This document shows positions 7,931 to 15,002 of a stretch of 25,834 nt of DNA, in pieces. The notes under the pieces are model-generated. The model ran no database searches, was not told the origin of the DNA, and saw nothing but the letters and a program-made list of their open reading frames with translations. This DNA is from Ruminococcus flavefaciens. Lineage in GTDB: Bacteria; Bacillota; Clostridia; Oscillospirales; Ruminococcaceae. Within the stretch, counting starts at the first letter, position 1, and every line of letters starts with the position of its first letter. The position numbers and the translations under genes were made by a program. The stretch covers positions 1 through 25,834 of the forward strand of contig DFJW01000088.1 in the NCBI GenBank assembly GCA_002373775.1, written 5' to 3'.

Positions 7931-8383
7931 ATGTCTGATATTTTAATGAATAAAGAACAGATCATGGAGGTCATCCCTCACCGTGATCCTTTCCTGCTCA
8001 TCGACGAGATCGTTGACATGGAAGTCGGCGTAAAGGTACACGCAAGAAAATATATCAAGGAAGAGGACTTCTGGTTCAAGGGGCATTTCCCCGGCTACCC
8101 TGTCACCCCCGGCGTCCTGATGATCGAGATGCTCGCTCAGGCAGGTGCTGTATGTATGCTTTCAAAGCCTGAATTCAAGGGCAAGATCGGTCTCTTCGGC
8201 GGTATCGACAAGGCAAAGTTCCGCCGTCAGGTAGTTCCCGGTGACGTGCTCGACCTCGAAGTTGAGATCATCCGTCAGCGCGGTCCTGTGGGAACGGGAA
8301 GAGCTCTCGCTTCTGTAGGCGGCGAAAAAGCAGTAGCATGCGAGATAACCTTTGTTGTCGCAGACGGCGAAAAAGCTGAATAA
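7931..8383 (+). CDS. fabZ: 3-hydroxyacyl-ACP dehydratase
   Basis: FabZ dehydrates 3-hydroxyacyl-ACP to trans-2-enoyl-ACP. The 150-residue hotdog-fold protein has the N-terminal IMEVIPHRDPFLLIDEI signature and the catalytic pair His52 (GHFPGYPVTPGV) and Glu66 (MIEMLAQ). The usual GGIDKAKFRRQVVPGD segment follows. A GGAGG site lies 7 bases before the ATG. It is the only dehydratase in the cluster, and no fabM, fabA or second fabZ-like (fabN) gene accompanies it. The step that introduces the double bond for unsaturated fatty acids is therefore not encoded in this window. Confidence 0.96.
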   Translation: MSDILMNKEQIMEVIPHRDPFLLIDEIVDMEVGVKVHARKYIKEEDFWFKGHFPGYPVTPGVLMIEMLAQAGAVCMLSKPEFKGKIGLFGGIDKAKFRRQVVPGDVLDLEVEIIRQRGPVGTGRALASVGGEKAVACEITFVVADGEKAE

Positions 8384-8419
8384 CAAGTCTGCAAGAATCC
8401 ATTTAAGGAGAAGCAATAA

Positions 8420-9775
8420 ATGTTCAAAAAAGTACTTATCGCCAACCGCGGAGAAATAGCTGTGCGCATAATAAGAGCATGCCGCGAGCTCAGCATACGC
8501 TGCGTTGCGGTCTACTCCACAGCTGACAGGAATTCTCTGCATGCACAGATAGCCGATGAGGCGGTCTGCATCGGTCCTCCTGCCACCAAGGACAGCTATC
8601 TCAATATGAACGCTGTCATCCAGGCAGCACTCAATTCAGGAGCAGATGCGATTCACCCCGGATTCGGCTTCCTTTCCGAAAACGCACAGTTCGCACGTCT
8701 CTGCGAACAGAATAATATAACCTTCATCGGACCTTCATATCACGCTATTGAGATGCTCGGCGACAAGGCTGCTGCCAAGGAAACTATGGCTGCTGCCGGT
8801 GTCCCGGTCATCCCCGGCTCAAAAGGCGCGGTGAACAGTATCGAAGAAGCTCGGGAGATCGCAGAAAAAGCCGGATATCCCGTACTCGTCAAGGCCTCTG
8901 CCGGCGGCGGCGGCCGCGGTATACGCCGTGTGGATTCTCCGGAAGACCTTGAAGCTCAGATAACTGCCGCAAAGCAGGAGGCGAAGAATTTCTTCGGCGA
9001 CGATGCGGTCTATATCGAGAAATTCCTCATCAATCCACACCATGTGGAGATACAGATAATGGCAGACAAGCACGGCAATTATATCCACCTCTGCGAGCGT
9101 GACTGCTCAATGCAGCGCCGCAACCAGAAGATTCTCGAAGAATGCCCCAGCCCTATAGTAACTCCGGAACTCCGCGATAAAATGGGCAAAGCTGCTGTTA
9201 CTGCCGCTAAACAGTGCGGTTATTACAACGCCGGAACTATAGAGTTCCTCGTTGACGAGAACAGGGATTTCTACTTCATGGAAATGAATACCCGTATACA
9301 GGTAGAGCACCCCATTACCGAAGAGGTGACCGGTTTTGATCTGGTAAAGGCTCAGATAGAAGTCGCTGCCGGACTCCCACTCAGTGTCACACAGGATGAT
9401 ATCACCATCCGCGGTCATGCTATAGAATGCCGTATAAACGCTGAGAATCCGGAACTGGATTTCAGACCTTCTCCCGGTACCATCACTGCTCTGTATATGC
9501 CCGGCGGCCCCGGAATACGCATAGACGGAGCCGTATATCAGGGATACACCATAACTCCTTACTACGATTCCATGATAAGCAAGCTCATTGCGCACGGTTC
9601 TGACCGTGAAGACGCTATCAACAAGATGTGCTGGGCGCTCTCGGAGTTCATCGTAGAGGGAGTGGACACAAATATTGATTTCCAGCTCGAAGTCATCAGA
9701 AACCAGGACTTCAAAGCCGGAAATTACGATATTGGATTCCTCGGCAGGCTTATGGAGGAACACAAAAAACGCTGA
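8420..9775 (+). CDS. accC: Biotin carboxylase subunit of acetyl-CoA carboxylase
   Basis: AccC carboxylates the biotin on AccB using ATP and bicarbonate. The protein has 451 residues, almost the E. coli length, and its numbering matches E. coli closely. It shows the biotin carboxylase N-terminal domain (KVLIANRGEIAVRIIRAC), an ATP-grasp domain with Lys116 and Lys158, and the glycine-rich loop AGGGGRGIR. The active-site stretch EMNTRIQVEHPITEEVTG contains Glu288, Asn290 and Arg292. The C-terminal domain has FRPSPGTITAL and DSMISKLIAHG. It is preceded by AAGGAGA, 36 bp after fabZ. Only a single biotin carboxylase unit is present and there is no fusion to a carrier domain. Confidence 0.97.
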   Translation: MFKKVLIANRGEIAVRIIRACRELSIRCVAVYSTADRNSLHAQIADEAVCIGPPATKDSYLNMNAVIQAALNSGADAIHPGFGFLSENAQFARLCEQNNITFIGPSYHAIEMLGDKAAAKETMAAAGVPVIPGSKGAVNSIEEAREIAEKAGYPVLVKASAGGGGRGIRRVDSPEDLEAQITAAKQEAKNFFGDDAVYIEKFLINPHHVEIQIMADKHGNYIHLCERDCSMQRRNQKILEECPSPIVTPELRDKMGKAAVTAAKQCGYYNAGTIEFLVDENRDFYFMEMNTRIQVEHPITEEVTGFDLVKAQIEVAAGLPLSVTQDDITIRGHAIECRINAENPELDFRPSPGTITALYMPGGPGIRIDGAVYQGYTITPYYDSMISKLIAHGSDREDAINKMCWALSEFIVEGVDTNIDFQLEVIRNQDFKAGNYDIGFLGRLMEEHKKR

Positions 9776-9816
9776 CATGATCCAGCGATCATTACTTAGA
9801 AACGCGGTGAAAAAAA

Positions 9817-10668
9817 TTGTTTGAAGATTTCTTTGACGTAGTAAAAAAACGTTTCAACGGCGGTGCTGAAGAAGAATACAAGCCGCCTATGTTCAAGTGC
9901 CCCAGATGTCAGGACACAAGTCCGCTTTCCCGGTATGAGGAACTCCACAGAGTATGCCCTAAATGCAATTATCACGGAAGGCTTTCTTCCTCTGAGCGCA
10001 TCTCTATCACCGTCGATAAGGATAGCTTCCGTGAATTTGACGCTGAAATGATAAGCGGCAACCCCCTCGATTTCCCGGATTACACCGAAAAGCAGGCAGA
10101 CCTGCGCGAAAGCATCGACCTCAGCGACGCCGTTATCACCGGCACTGCGACCATAAAGGGCTCGCCGGCAGTCATAGGCGTCATGGATTCAAGATACATG
10201 ATGGGAAGTATGGGCAGTGTTGTCGGCGAAAAGATAACCCGTGCTTTTGAGTACGCGACTGAGAACGGTCTTCCGGTTATCATGTTCACCGCTTCCGGCG
10301 GTGCCCGTATGCAGGAAGGCATAGTCTCCCTGATGCAGATGGCTAAGACTTCCGGCGCAGTACAGCGCCACAGTGAAGCAGGCGGACTCTATATCGCCGT
10401 CATGACCGATCCCACTACCGGAGGCGTCACTGCAAGTTTTGCTTCTCTCGGAGACATAATCATTGCCGAGCCTAAGGTCCTTATCGGATTTGCCGGCAGA
10501 AGAGTCATTGAAAGCACCATTAAACAGCGTTTGCCCGAGGATTTCCAGCTGGCAGAGTTCATGCACGAAAAAGGCTTCATTGACATGATAGTTGAACGCA
10601 AAAAAATGCGGAGTGTGCTCTCACATCTGCTGAAGCTGCACGGCTTCGACAAGCCTAAGGAGGTCTGA
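9817..10668 (+). CDS. accD: Acetyl-CoA carboxylase carboxyltransferase subunit beta
   Basis: AccD with AccA transfers the carboxyl group from carboxybiotin to acetyl-CoA to form malonyl-CoA. The 283-residue protein carries the N-terminal four-cysteine zinc ribbon that defines bacterial AccD (Cys28, Cys31, Cys47, Cys50). The crotonase-fold carboxyltransferase domain follows, with TASGGARMQEG at 158-168 and TDPTTGGVTASFA. No ATG is available: the reading frame begins at a TTG (9817), with GGTGA six bases before it, a weaker start than the other genes in the operon. Its 3' end contains the AAGGAGG that serves accA, so the two carboxyltransferase subunits are tightly coupled. Confidence 0.94.
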   Translation: MFEDFFDVVKKRFNGGAEEEYKPPMFKCPRCQDTSPLSRYEELHRVCPKCNYHGRLSSSERISITVDKDSFREFDAEMISGNPLDFPDYTEKQADLRESIDLSDAVITGTATIKGSPAVIGVMDSRYMMGSMGSVVGEKITRAFEYATENGLPVIMFTASGGARMQEGIVSLMQMAKTSGAVQRHSEAGGLYIAVMTDPTTGGVTASFASLGDIIIAEPKVLIGFAGRRVIESTIKQRLPEDFQLAEFMHEKGFIDMIVERKKMRSVLSHLLKLHGFDKPKEV

Positions 10669-10671
10669 ACC

Positions 10672-11478
10672 ATGGACGAGAAAAGAACAGCCTGGGAGCG
10701 TTTACAGCTCATCCACACAAAAGGCAGACCGACTATAAAGGACTATATGCCGCTGATCTTCACGGATTATTACGAACTTCACGGCGACCGCCTCTACGGC
10801 GATGACAAGGCGATCTACGGAGCTATCGCACGTCTGGACGGCAGACCTGTCACAGTTATCGCAGAGGTAAAGGGCAGGGATCTCAACGAGAACAAGGCAT
10901 GCAATTTCGCCATGCCTCACCCGGAGGGCTACAGAAAAGCGCTCAGACTTGCACATCAGGCTGAGAAATTCCACAGACCGGTCATCTGCTTCATTGATAC
11001 TCCCGGTGCATTCTGCGGAGTAGCTGCCGAGGAAAGAGGTATGGGCGAGGCTATCGCCCGCAATATCGCCGAGTTCATGACTCTCCGCACTCCGGTGATC
11101 TCGATAGTTCTCGGAGAAGGCGGCAGCGGCGGTGCTCTGGCACTTGGAGTCTGCGATGAACTGGCTATGCTGGAGAATGCTGAGTACTCGGTATTATCCC
11201 CCAGAGGCTTCGCGAGCATACTCTGGAAAGACGCTTCAAGAGAGCAGGAAGCCAGCGAGATAATGAAGATAACAGCCGAAGATATGGTGAAACTCGGGGT
11301 GGCTGAAGCCATTATCGAAGAGCCTCTCGGCGGTGCTCATAACGATTTAGACAAAATTTCAGAGAATATCAAGGAATATTTGTCACAGAAAATTCCAGAA
11401 AAATGCAAAAAAGATATTGACGTTTTGCTGAAAGAACGCTATACTAAATTTAGAAAAATCGGAGCGTTCATTGAATGA
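10672..11478 (+). CDS. accA: Acetyl-CoA carboxylase carboxyltransferase subunit alpha
   Basis: AccA is the partner of AccD in the carboxyltransferase. The protein has 268 residues, shorter at the N-terminus than the 319-residue E. coli form, as is usual in streptococcal and clostridial AccA. It shows [38 protein letters not shown] at 107-116, [12 protein letters not shown] at 148-159 and [16 protein letters not shown]. Its ATG is three bases after the accD stop, with the Shine-Dalgarno inside the accD coding end. The 3' end (from about 11340) is noticeably more A-rich than the rest of the gene. Confidence 0.96.
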   Translation: MDEKRTAWERLQLIHTKGRPTIKDYMPLIFTDYYELHGDRLYGDDKAIYGAIARLDGRPVTVIAEVKGRDLNENKACNFAMPHPEGYRKALRLAHQAEKFHRPVICFIDTPGAFCGVAAEERGMGEAIARNIAEFMTLRTPVISIVLGEGGSGGALALGVCDELAMLENAEYSVLSPRGFASILWKDASREQEASEIMKITAEDMVKLGVAEAIIEEPLGGAHNDLDKISENIKEYLSQKIPEKCKKDIDVLLKERYTKFRKIGAFIE

Positions 11479-11521
11479 GCCGTTTTTGACTGAAAAAAAT
11501 AAATATATGGAGGACAATCAC

Positions 11522-11773
11522 ATGATTTTTGAAAAGCTCAAAGACATTATCGCAGAGCAGCTCAGTGTTGATGCTGAGGAAGTAAGCATGGAGGCTAACA
11601 TCCAGGATGACCTCGGCGCTGATTCTCTCGACGTTGTTGATCTTATTACTACTATTGAGGATGAATTTGATCTTTCTATCCCCGATGAGGCTGTTGAAGA
11701 GATCAAGACTGTCGGTGACATCGTAAACTACATCGAGAAGAATTCCGAGTCTGAGGAAGATTCAGAGGACTGA
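11522..11773 (+). CDS. acpP: Acyl carrier protein
   Basis: ACP holds the growing acyl chain on a phosphopantetheine arm and serves every Fab enzyme encoded here. From the chosen start it has 83 residues, a typical four-helix acidic ACP with the phosphopantetheine attachment Ser35 in [14 protein letters not shown] run of acidic residues (ESEEDSED) extends the C-terminus slightly. The frame is open upstream as far as 11471, but only the ATG at 11522 has a strong GGAGG (8-base spacing) and gives the normal N-terminus [14 protein letters not shown]. It is the last gene of the operon, directly before a strong terminator. In streptococci acpP lies second, after fabH. Confidence 0.96.
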   Translation: MIFEKLKDIIAEQLSVDAEEVSMEANIQDDLGADSLDVVDLITTIEDEFDLSIPDEAVEEIKTVGDIVNYIEKNSESEEDSED

Positions 11774-11788
11774 TTATCCGATAATAAA

Positions 11789-11835
11789 ACTCCTCTGCCG
11801 TGTGCATTGAGCATGCAGCAGAGGAGTATTTTTTT
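11789..11835. terminator. Strong intrinsic terminator of the fab operon, probably bidirectional
   Basis: ACTCCTCTGC (11789-11798) pairs perfectly with GCAGAGGAGT (11818-11827), and an inner stem TGCAT/ATGCA (11803-11807 with 11813-11817) closes on a five-base loop. A run of seven T follows on the plus strand at 11829-11835. On the minus strand the stem is followed by TTTTATTAT, so it can also stop transcripts of the convergent GGDEF gene, whose stop is at 11838. Confidence 0.9.
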
Positions 11836-11837
11836 AA

Positions 11838-12992
11838 TTACACATTCACGCGGAGCTCTTCTTCCTTTATAGCTGAACGGCAATGCTTTGCCCGCTTTTC
11901 GGAATACATTGCTGCATCCATGCTTCCAAGCAGCTCGTCTGCGGAACAGTTCTCATCTATCATGGCGCATCCTATTGAAAATGACAGCTGATACTGACGG
12001 TCGCTGTTCTCGTTGAAGCCTTGTACCGCATTTCGCAGCTTCATGGCTGTCTCGGAGATCTCGTTCTCGCTGTCAGTCCGGAACAGGATTATGAACTCAT
12101 CGCCGGCAAATCTTATGCAGACTGCCTTTGTCGGAACACTTCCGCGTATTATCTCAGCAGCATCTTCAAGGGCAAGGTCACCGGCAGAGTGTCCGTATTT
12201 ATCATTGATGCTTTTGAAATAGTCGATATCTATCATAAGTCCGCCGGCTGTATCCCCTCTTCTGGAATATATCTCCAGCACATTCTCAAGGTAGTTCCTG
12301 TTGTATAGCTTGGTGAGAGGATCTATATACGAAAGCTCGTTCTGAAGGCTCATGTGTATTCCGATCAGACCGATAGCCACTGAACACCACACAATGGATA
12401 CGCCGTATATGAACAGCTGTACCGTCATGCCTATGCATATGGGCATCATGAACATTAGTATAGGAAAGAACTTGTTTTTCCCGTATTTTATGTAGTAGTC
12501 GATCAGCAGAACGAGACTGTAGCCGAGATACAATATGGCGATCCCGTAGTATATGTATCCAAGCGGCATGCGCTCATAATGATTGGCAGCATCAATACGG
12601 AAAATGAAAGGCACAAATATATTCACGATTATCCCTGCAATACCGATCTGTGACGGTATCCCGATCCATTTGTACATTTTCTTTATGCGCTCTGTACTGC
12701 TGTAGAGCCGCAGGTCAACATATAAGCACCAGATGAACGACACAGCCATATTGCAGACATACAGATACGAATTAATGAGTATCAGCGGATATCGAATATG
12801 CGAAAGGTCAGAACCGTCAAGAATGAATGACATCATCTCTGTAAAACATGCGGAAGCGGTAATTGCCATAAGCGCTGTGAAGAGTCTGTCGCTCAGTGTG
12901 CTCCTGTGCCGCACGAACCGGCTGCTGATGAACAGCACGATGAGCATGATTATACCTGTGCAGTTCGATACAACAATAGCCTGTATGTTCAT
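11838..12992 (-). CDS. Membrane-bound GGDEF protein (putative diguanylate cyclase)
   Basis: The 384-residue protein has an N-terminal membrane region with about seven hydrophobic helices (roughly residues 10-25, 36-57, 68-92, 110-131, 145-165, 174-195 and 198-215) and a C-terminal GGDEF domain from about 222 (IDPLTKLYNR). Such domains make the second messenger cyclic di-GMP. The domain contains MIDIDYFKSINDKYGHSAGD, with metal ligand Asp255. Its signature is RFAGDEF (Ala296 in place of the first Gly), which is tolerated in several active cyclases. No RxxD product-inhibition site precedes it. An ATG at 13004 lacks a ribosome binding site; the ATG at 12992 has GGAGG five bases ahead and is preferred. 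No partner EAL or PilZ protein is in the window. Confidence 0.9.
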   Translation of the reverse strand: MNIQAIVVSNCTGIIMLIVLFISSRFVRHRSTLSDRLFTALMAITASACFTEMMSFILDGSDLSHIRYPLILINSYLYVCNMAVSFIWCLYVDLRLYSSTERIKKMYKWIGIPSQIGIAGIIVNIFVPFIFRIDAANHYERMPLGYIYYGIAILYLGYSLVLLIDYYIKYGKNKFFPILMFMMPICIGMTVQLFIYGVSIVWCSVAIGLIGIHMSLQNELSYIDPLTKLYNRNYLENVLEIYSRRGDTAGGLMIDIDYFKSINDKYGHSAGDLALEDAAEIIRGSVPTKAVCIRFAGDEFIILFRTDSENEISETAMKLRNAVQGFNENSDRQYQLSFSIGCAMIDENCSADELLGSMDAAMYSEKRAKHCRSAIKEEELRVNV

Positions 12993-13023
12993 AATAGCCT
13001 CCATTCTTTGTTATTGTGTATAT

Positions 13024-13052
13024 ATTATACCACATTTCGGCTTATATTTCAA
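13024..13052 (-). promoter_or_regulatory. Promoter of the GGDEF gene
   Basis: On the minus strand TTGAAA (13052-13047), a 17-bp spacer and a perfect TATAAT (13029-13024) form a good SigA promoter, about 30 bases upstream of the preferred start. Confidence 0.6.
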
Positions 13053-13102
13053 GATATCTGGCAATTGTTTACAATAATTCAACATCCTGCCCACATGATG
13101 CT

Positions 13103-13158
13103 CCGGATAACGCCCTGCCGCTGTCTGCTTACTAATTACTGCTTGCTATTTTATCCGG
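13103..13158. repeat. Spaced 8-bp inverted repeat overlapping the following promoter
   Basis: CCGGATAA at 13103-13110 is the exact reverse complement of TTATCCGG at 13151-13158, with 40 bases between. The right arm lies in the spacer of the promoter at 13143-13171. It could be a pair of operator half-sites allowing looping, or chance. Confidence 0.3.
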
Positions 13159-13171
13159 TTTATGCTATAAT
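13143..13171 (+). promoter_or_regulatory. Extended -10 promoter for the membrane protein-ArsR-amidohydrolase operon
   Basis: TTGCTA (13143-13148), a 17-bp spacer and TATAAT (13166-13171) preceded by TG one base away form an extended -10 promoter. Just downstream GACA-TT-TGTC (13183-13192) is a short palindrome in the position where ArsR-family repressors often bind their own promoter; that role is inference. Confidence 0.55.
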
Positions 13172-13227
13172 GTATTTGATTAGACATTTGTCAGCAATTT
13201 GTATATTAACCGGAATTGGAGGGAAAA

Positions 13228-13665
13228 ATGGAAGTTGTCGTTACTATCGCAGTGATAGTGGTGCTCTGCATCATACTCGGTGTAAGTACAAGCATCATGA
13301 TAACAGCTGCATTCGCTCTCGCCGGACTTGTCATACTCGCAATGACACTGCTGTTCATATATTTTTTCATTCATCTTGCAGTATCAAAAAAGACAAATGC
13401 GTCTTTCACACGCATAGATCAGGGAAAGAACTGGAAATTCCGGACCGCCTACTATAAAGTGGACGGCAAGGAATACCCCTGTGTATTCCCCAGTGAACCT
13501 AAGTTCGTATACAAGGAAGGCAAAGAGTATAAGGTAAGGTTCAACAAACGCCTCGGAGGCGTTTTCGATAAATGGGCAGTCACTACATGTATTCTCGGCA
13601 TGGTATTCTCAATTCTTGCATCGGCTGGTGCGGTATATCTTGCCCTGAATTTCATATTTATATAG
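13228..13665 (+). CDS. Small membrane protein of unknown function
   Basis: A 145-residue protein that I do not recognise with confidence. Two hydrophobic segments lie at about residues 2-24 and 26-52, a soluble segment at 53-115, and a third hydrophobic segment at about 117-143. The soluble part (YYKVDGKEYPCVF, then YKEGKEYKVRFNKR) resembles the small beta domain of DUF3592-type membrane proteins, a loose resemblance only. The ATG at 13228 has GGAGGG just before it; a TTG at 13216 in frame overlaps that site and is unlikely to be the start. It is followed 12 bp later by an ArsR-type regulator and shares its promoter, so it may be controlled by that sensor. Confidence 0.75.
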   Translation: MEVVVTIAVIVVLCIILGVSTSIMITAAFALAGLVILAMTLLFIYFFIHLAVSKKTNASFTRIDQGKNWKFRTAYYKVDGKEYPCVFPSEPKFVYKEGKEYKVRFNKRLGGVFDKWAVTTCILGMVFSILASAGAVYLALNFIFI

Positions 13666-13677
13666 GAGATGATAAAA

Positions 13678-14034
13678 TTGGCAGAACACGTTTGCGGCGG
13701 ATGCGGAGTGCATCAGGAAATAATAGACAAGGTCTCAAAGGTCATGCCGGATGAGGAAGTGCTGTATGATGCGGCAGAACTGCTGAAAGTATTCGGCGAT
13801 TCAACGCGCATACGCATAATATTCGTACTGTGTCAGAATGAGATGTGCGTCTGTGACATCGCCGACCTTCTCGGCATGACTCAGTCTGCCATATCCCACC
13901 AGCTTCGCGTACTGAAACAGGCAAGGCTCGTCAGCTCTCGCAGAGACGGCAAGACCATATTCTACTCCCTCTGCGATTCACATGTAAAGACCATATTCTA
14001 TCAGGCAATGGAGCATGTACTGGAACAAAAATGA
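13678..14034 (+). CDS. ArsR/SmtB (CadC-like) metal-sensing repressor
   Basis: A 118-residue winged-helix repressor of the ArsR family, whose members leave DNA when they bind metal. The helix-turn-helix is CDIADLLGMTQSAISHQLRVLKQARLV. Both known metal-site classes are visible: Cys6 and Cys9 with Cys57 and Cys59 (MCVCD), the alpha3N thiolate set of CadC, and Asp100, His102, His113 and Glu116 with the exact D-x-H-x10-H-x2-E spacing of the alpha5 zinc site. An ATG at 13669 is directly adjacent to the AGGAG, leaving no spacing; TTG at 13678 is nine bases away and I prefer it. The stop overlaps the next gene's start (ATGA), so the two are coupled. No metal transporter gene is nearby. Confidence 0.92.
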   Translation: MAEHVCGGCGVHQEIIDKVSKVMPDEEVLYDAAELLKVFGDSTRIRIIFVLCQNEMCVCDIADLLGMTQSAISHQLRVLKQARLVSSRRDGKTIFYSLCDSHVKTIFYQAMEHVLEQK

Positions 14035-14831
14035 GATATTTTGATTTTCACACCCACGCATTCACAGATCAGCTCGCTGAACGTGCAGTTTCCGGACTGT
14101 CGGATACCAGCGGCATCGTCCCTGCTACCAACGGCACTTTAAAAGGTCTCAGGGATAAAATGAAAGAGAACGGCATAGAACGCGCAATGCTGCTGCCTAT
14201 CGCCACAAAGCCTTCTCAGCAGCATACTATCAACAACTGGGCAGCAGAGATAATGGGTGACGGATTGTTCTGCTGCGGAACTGTTCACCCGGATGCTGAA
14301 GACGCTGTTGACGAAACAGAGCGGATAAGCTCTCTCGGACTCTGCGGAGTAAAATTCCATTCGGAGTATCAGTTCTTCGCCCCTGACGATGAGAAAATGT
14401 TCCCAATATACGAAAAAATGGCTGAAAAGGGCCTGTTCGCTGTCTTTCATGCCGGCTGGGATCCATATGCAAAAGGAGATATACTTGCCGTTCCGGAAAG
14501 CTTCGCTGCCGTCGCAGAAAAGTTCCCGGAACTCAGGATAGTCGCGGCTCATATGGGCGGCATACATCTCTGGGACAAGGTGGAAGAACTTCTTGCAGGT
14601 AAGTACAGAAACCTATGGTTCGACACCGGTGTTGTTGCAAGATTCATCGGAGACGATCAGCTGCTGCGGATAATCCGGAAACACGGCACAGACCGGATCC
14701 TGTTCGGAAGCGACTGTCCATGGGACGATCCTGCCCATGAGATAGCCATGGTAAACAGGCTCCCACTCTCTGAAGACGAACGTGAAGCTATTTTCTTCCG
14801 CAATGCCGAAGACCTTATTGCCACAAAGTAA
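14031..14831 (+). CDS. Amidohydrolase 2 family metal-dependent hydrolase
   Basis: A 266-residue TIM-barrel hydrolase of the ACMSD/amidohydrolase-2 type. Metal-ligand motifs are in the expected order: DFHTH (His7, His9), FHAGWD (His140), AAHMGG (His174) and LFGSDCPW (Asp228). Members hydrolyse or decarboxylate varied substrates, and the substrate here is unknown. The gene overlaps the stop of the ArsR-type regulator by four bases, so expression is probably tied to metal availability, which would suit an enzyme that needs zinc or another divalent metal; that link is inference. It is unrelated in detail to the other amidohydrolase at 1-754. Confidence 0.88.
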   Translation: MRYFDFHTHAFTDQLAERAVSGLSDTSGIVPATNGTLKGLRDKMKENGIERAMLLPIATKPSQQHTINNWAAEIMGDGLFCCGTVHPDAEDAVDETERISSLGLCGVKFHSEYQFFAPDDEKMFPIYEKMAEKGLFAVFHAGWDPYAKGDILAVPESFAAVAEKFPELRIVAAHMGGIHLWDKVEELLAGKYRNLWFDTGVVARFIGDDQLLRIIRKHGTDRILFGSDCPWDDPAHEIAMVNRLPLSEDEREAIFFRNAEDLIATK

Positions 14832-14854
14832 CAGGCACTTTTTCCGTGCTTCCC

Positions 14855-14873
14855 GGGCGGCGGAACGCCGCCC
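14855..14873. repeat. GC-rich perfect palindrome, REP-like
   Basis: GGGCGGCG (14855-14862) and CGCCGCCC (14866-14873) pair perfectly around GAA. The element is followed by CTACAA and lies 24 bp after the amidohydrolase stop. It is much richer in GC than the flanking intergenic DNA and lacks a T-run, so it is a poor intrinsic terminator and looks more like a dispersed palindromic repeat. The rest of the gap 14832-15002 holds only the next promoter. Confidence 0.5.
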
Positions 14874-14938
14874 CTACAATGTCTGCTCTCCACTAAACTA
14901 CTCTCTGCCTATAGCGCCGCACATTTTTGCCGCGTCTA

Positions 14939-14967
14939 TTGCTATTTCCAATATTATGTGCTATAAT
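14939..14967 (+). promoter_or_regulatory. Extended -10 promoter of the ymfF-ymfH-lgt-folD-cysS operon
   Basis: TTGCTA (14939-14944), a 17-bp spacer and TATAAT (14962-14967) preceded by TG one base away. The -35, the spacing and several spacer bases match the promoter at 13143-13171. Confidence 0.6.
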
Positions 14968-15002
14968 TAATTTGTATCTTTTTCGATTGGAGTGTTAAAT
15001 GA

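Noticed and set aside
9107..9778. Minus-strand open frame of 223 codons opposite accC
   Set aside because: Antisense shadow of a highly conserved gene; no start signal or recognisable domain.
3314..11773. Biosynthetic (polyketide-type) gene cluster because of ketosynthase, transacylase, reductase and ACP genes together
   Set aside because: The set has one copy of each ordinary Fab enzyme in the common Firmicutes order with the Acc subunits; this is primary fatty acid synthesis.
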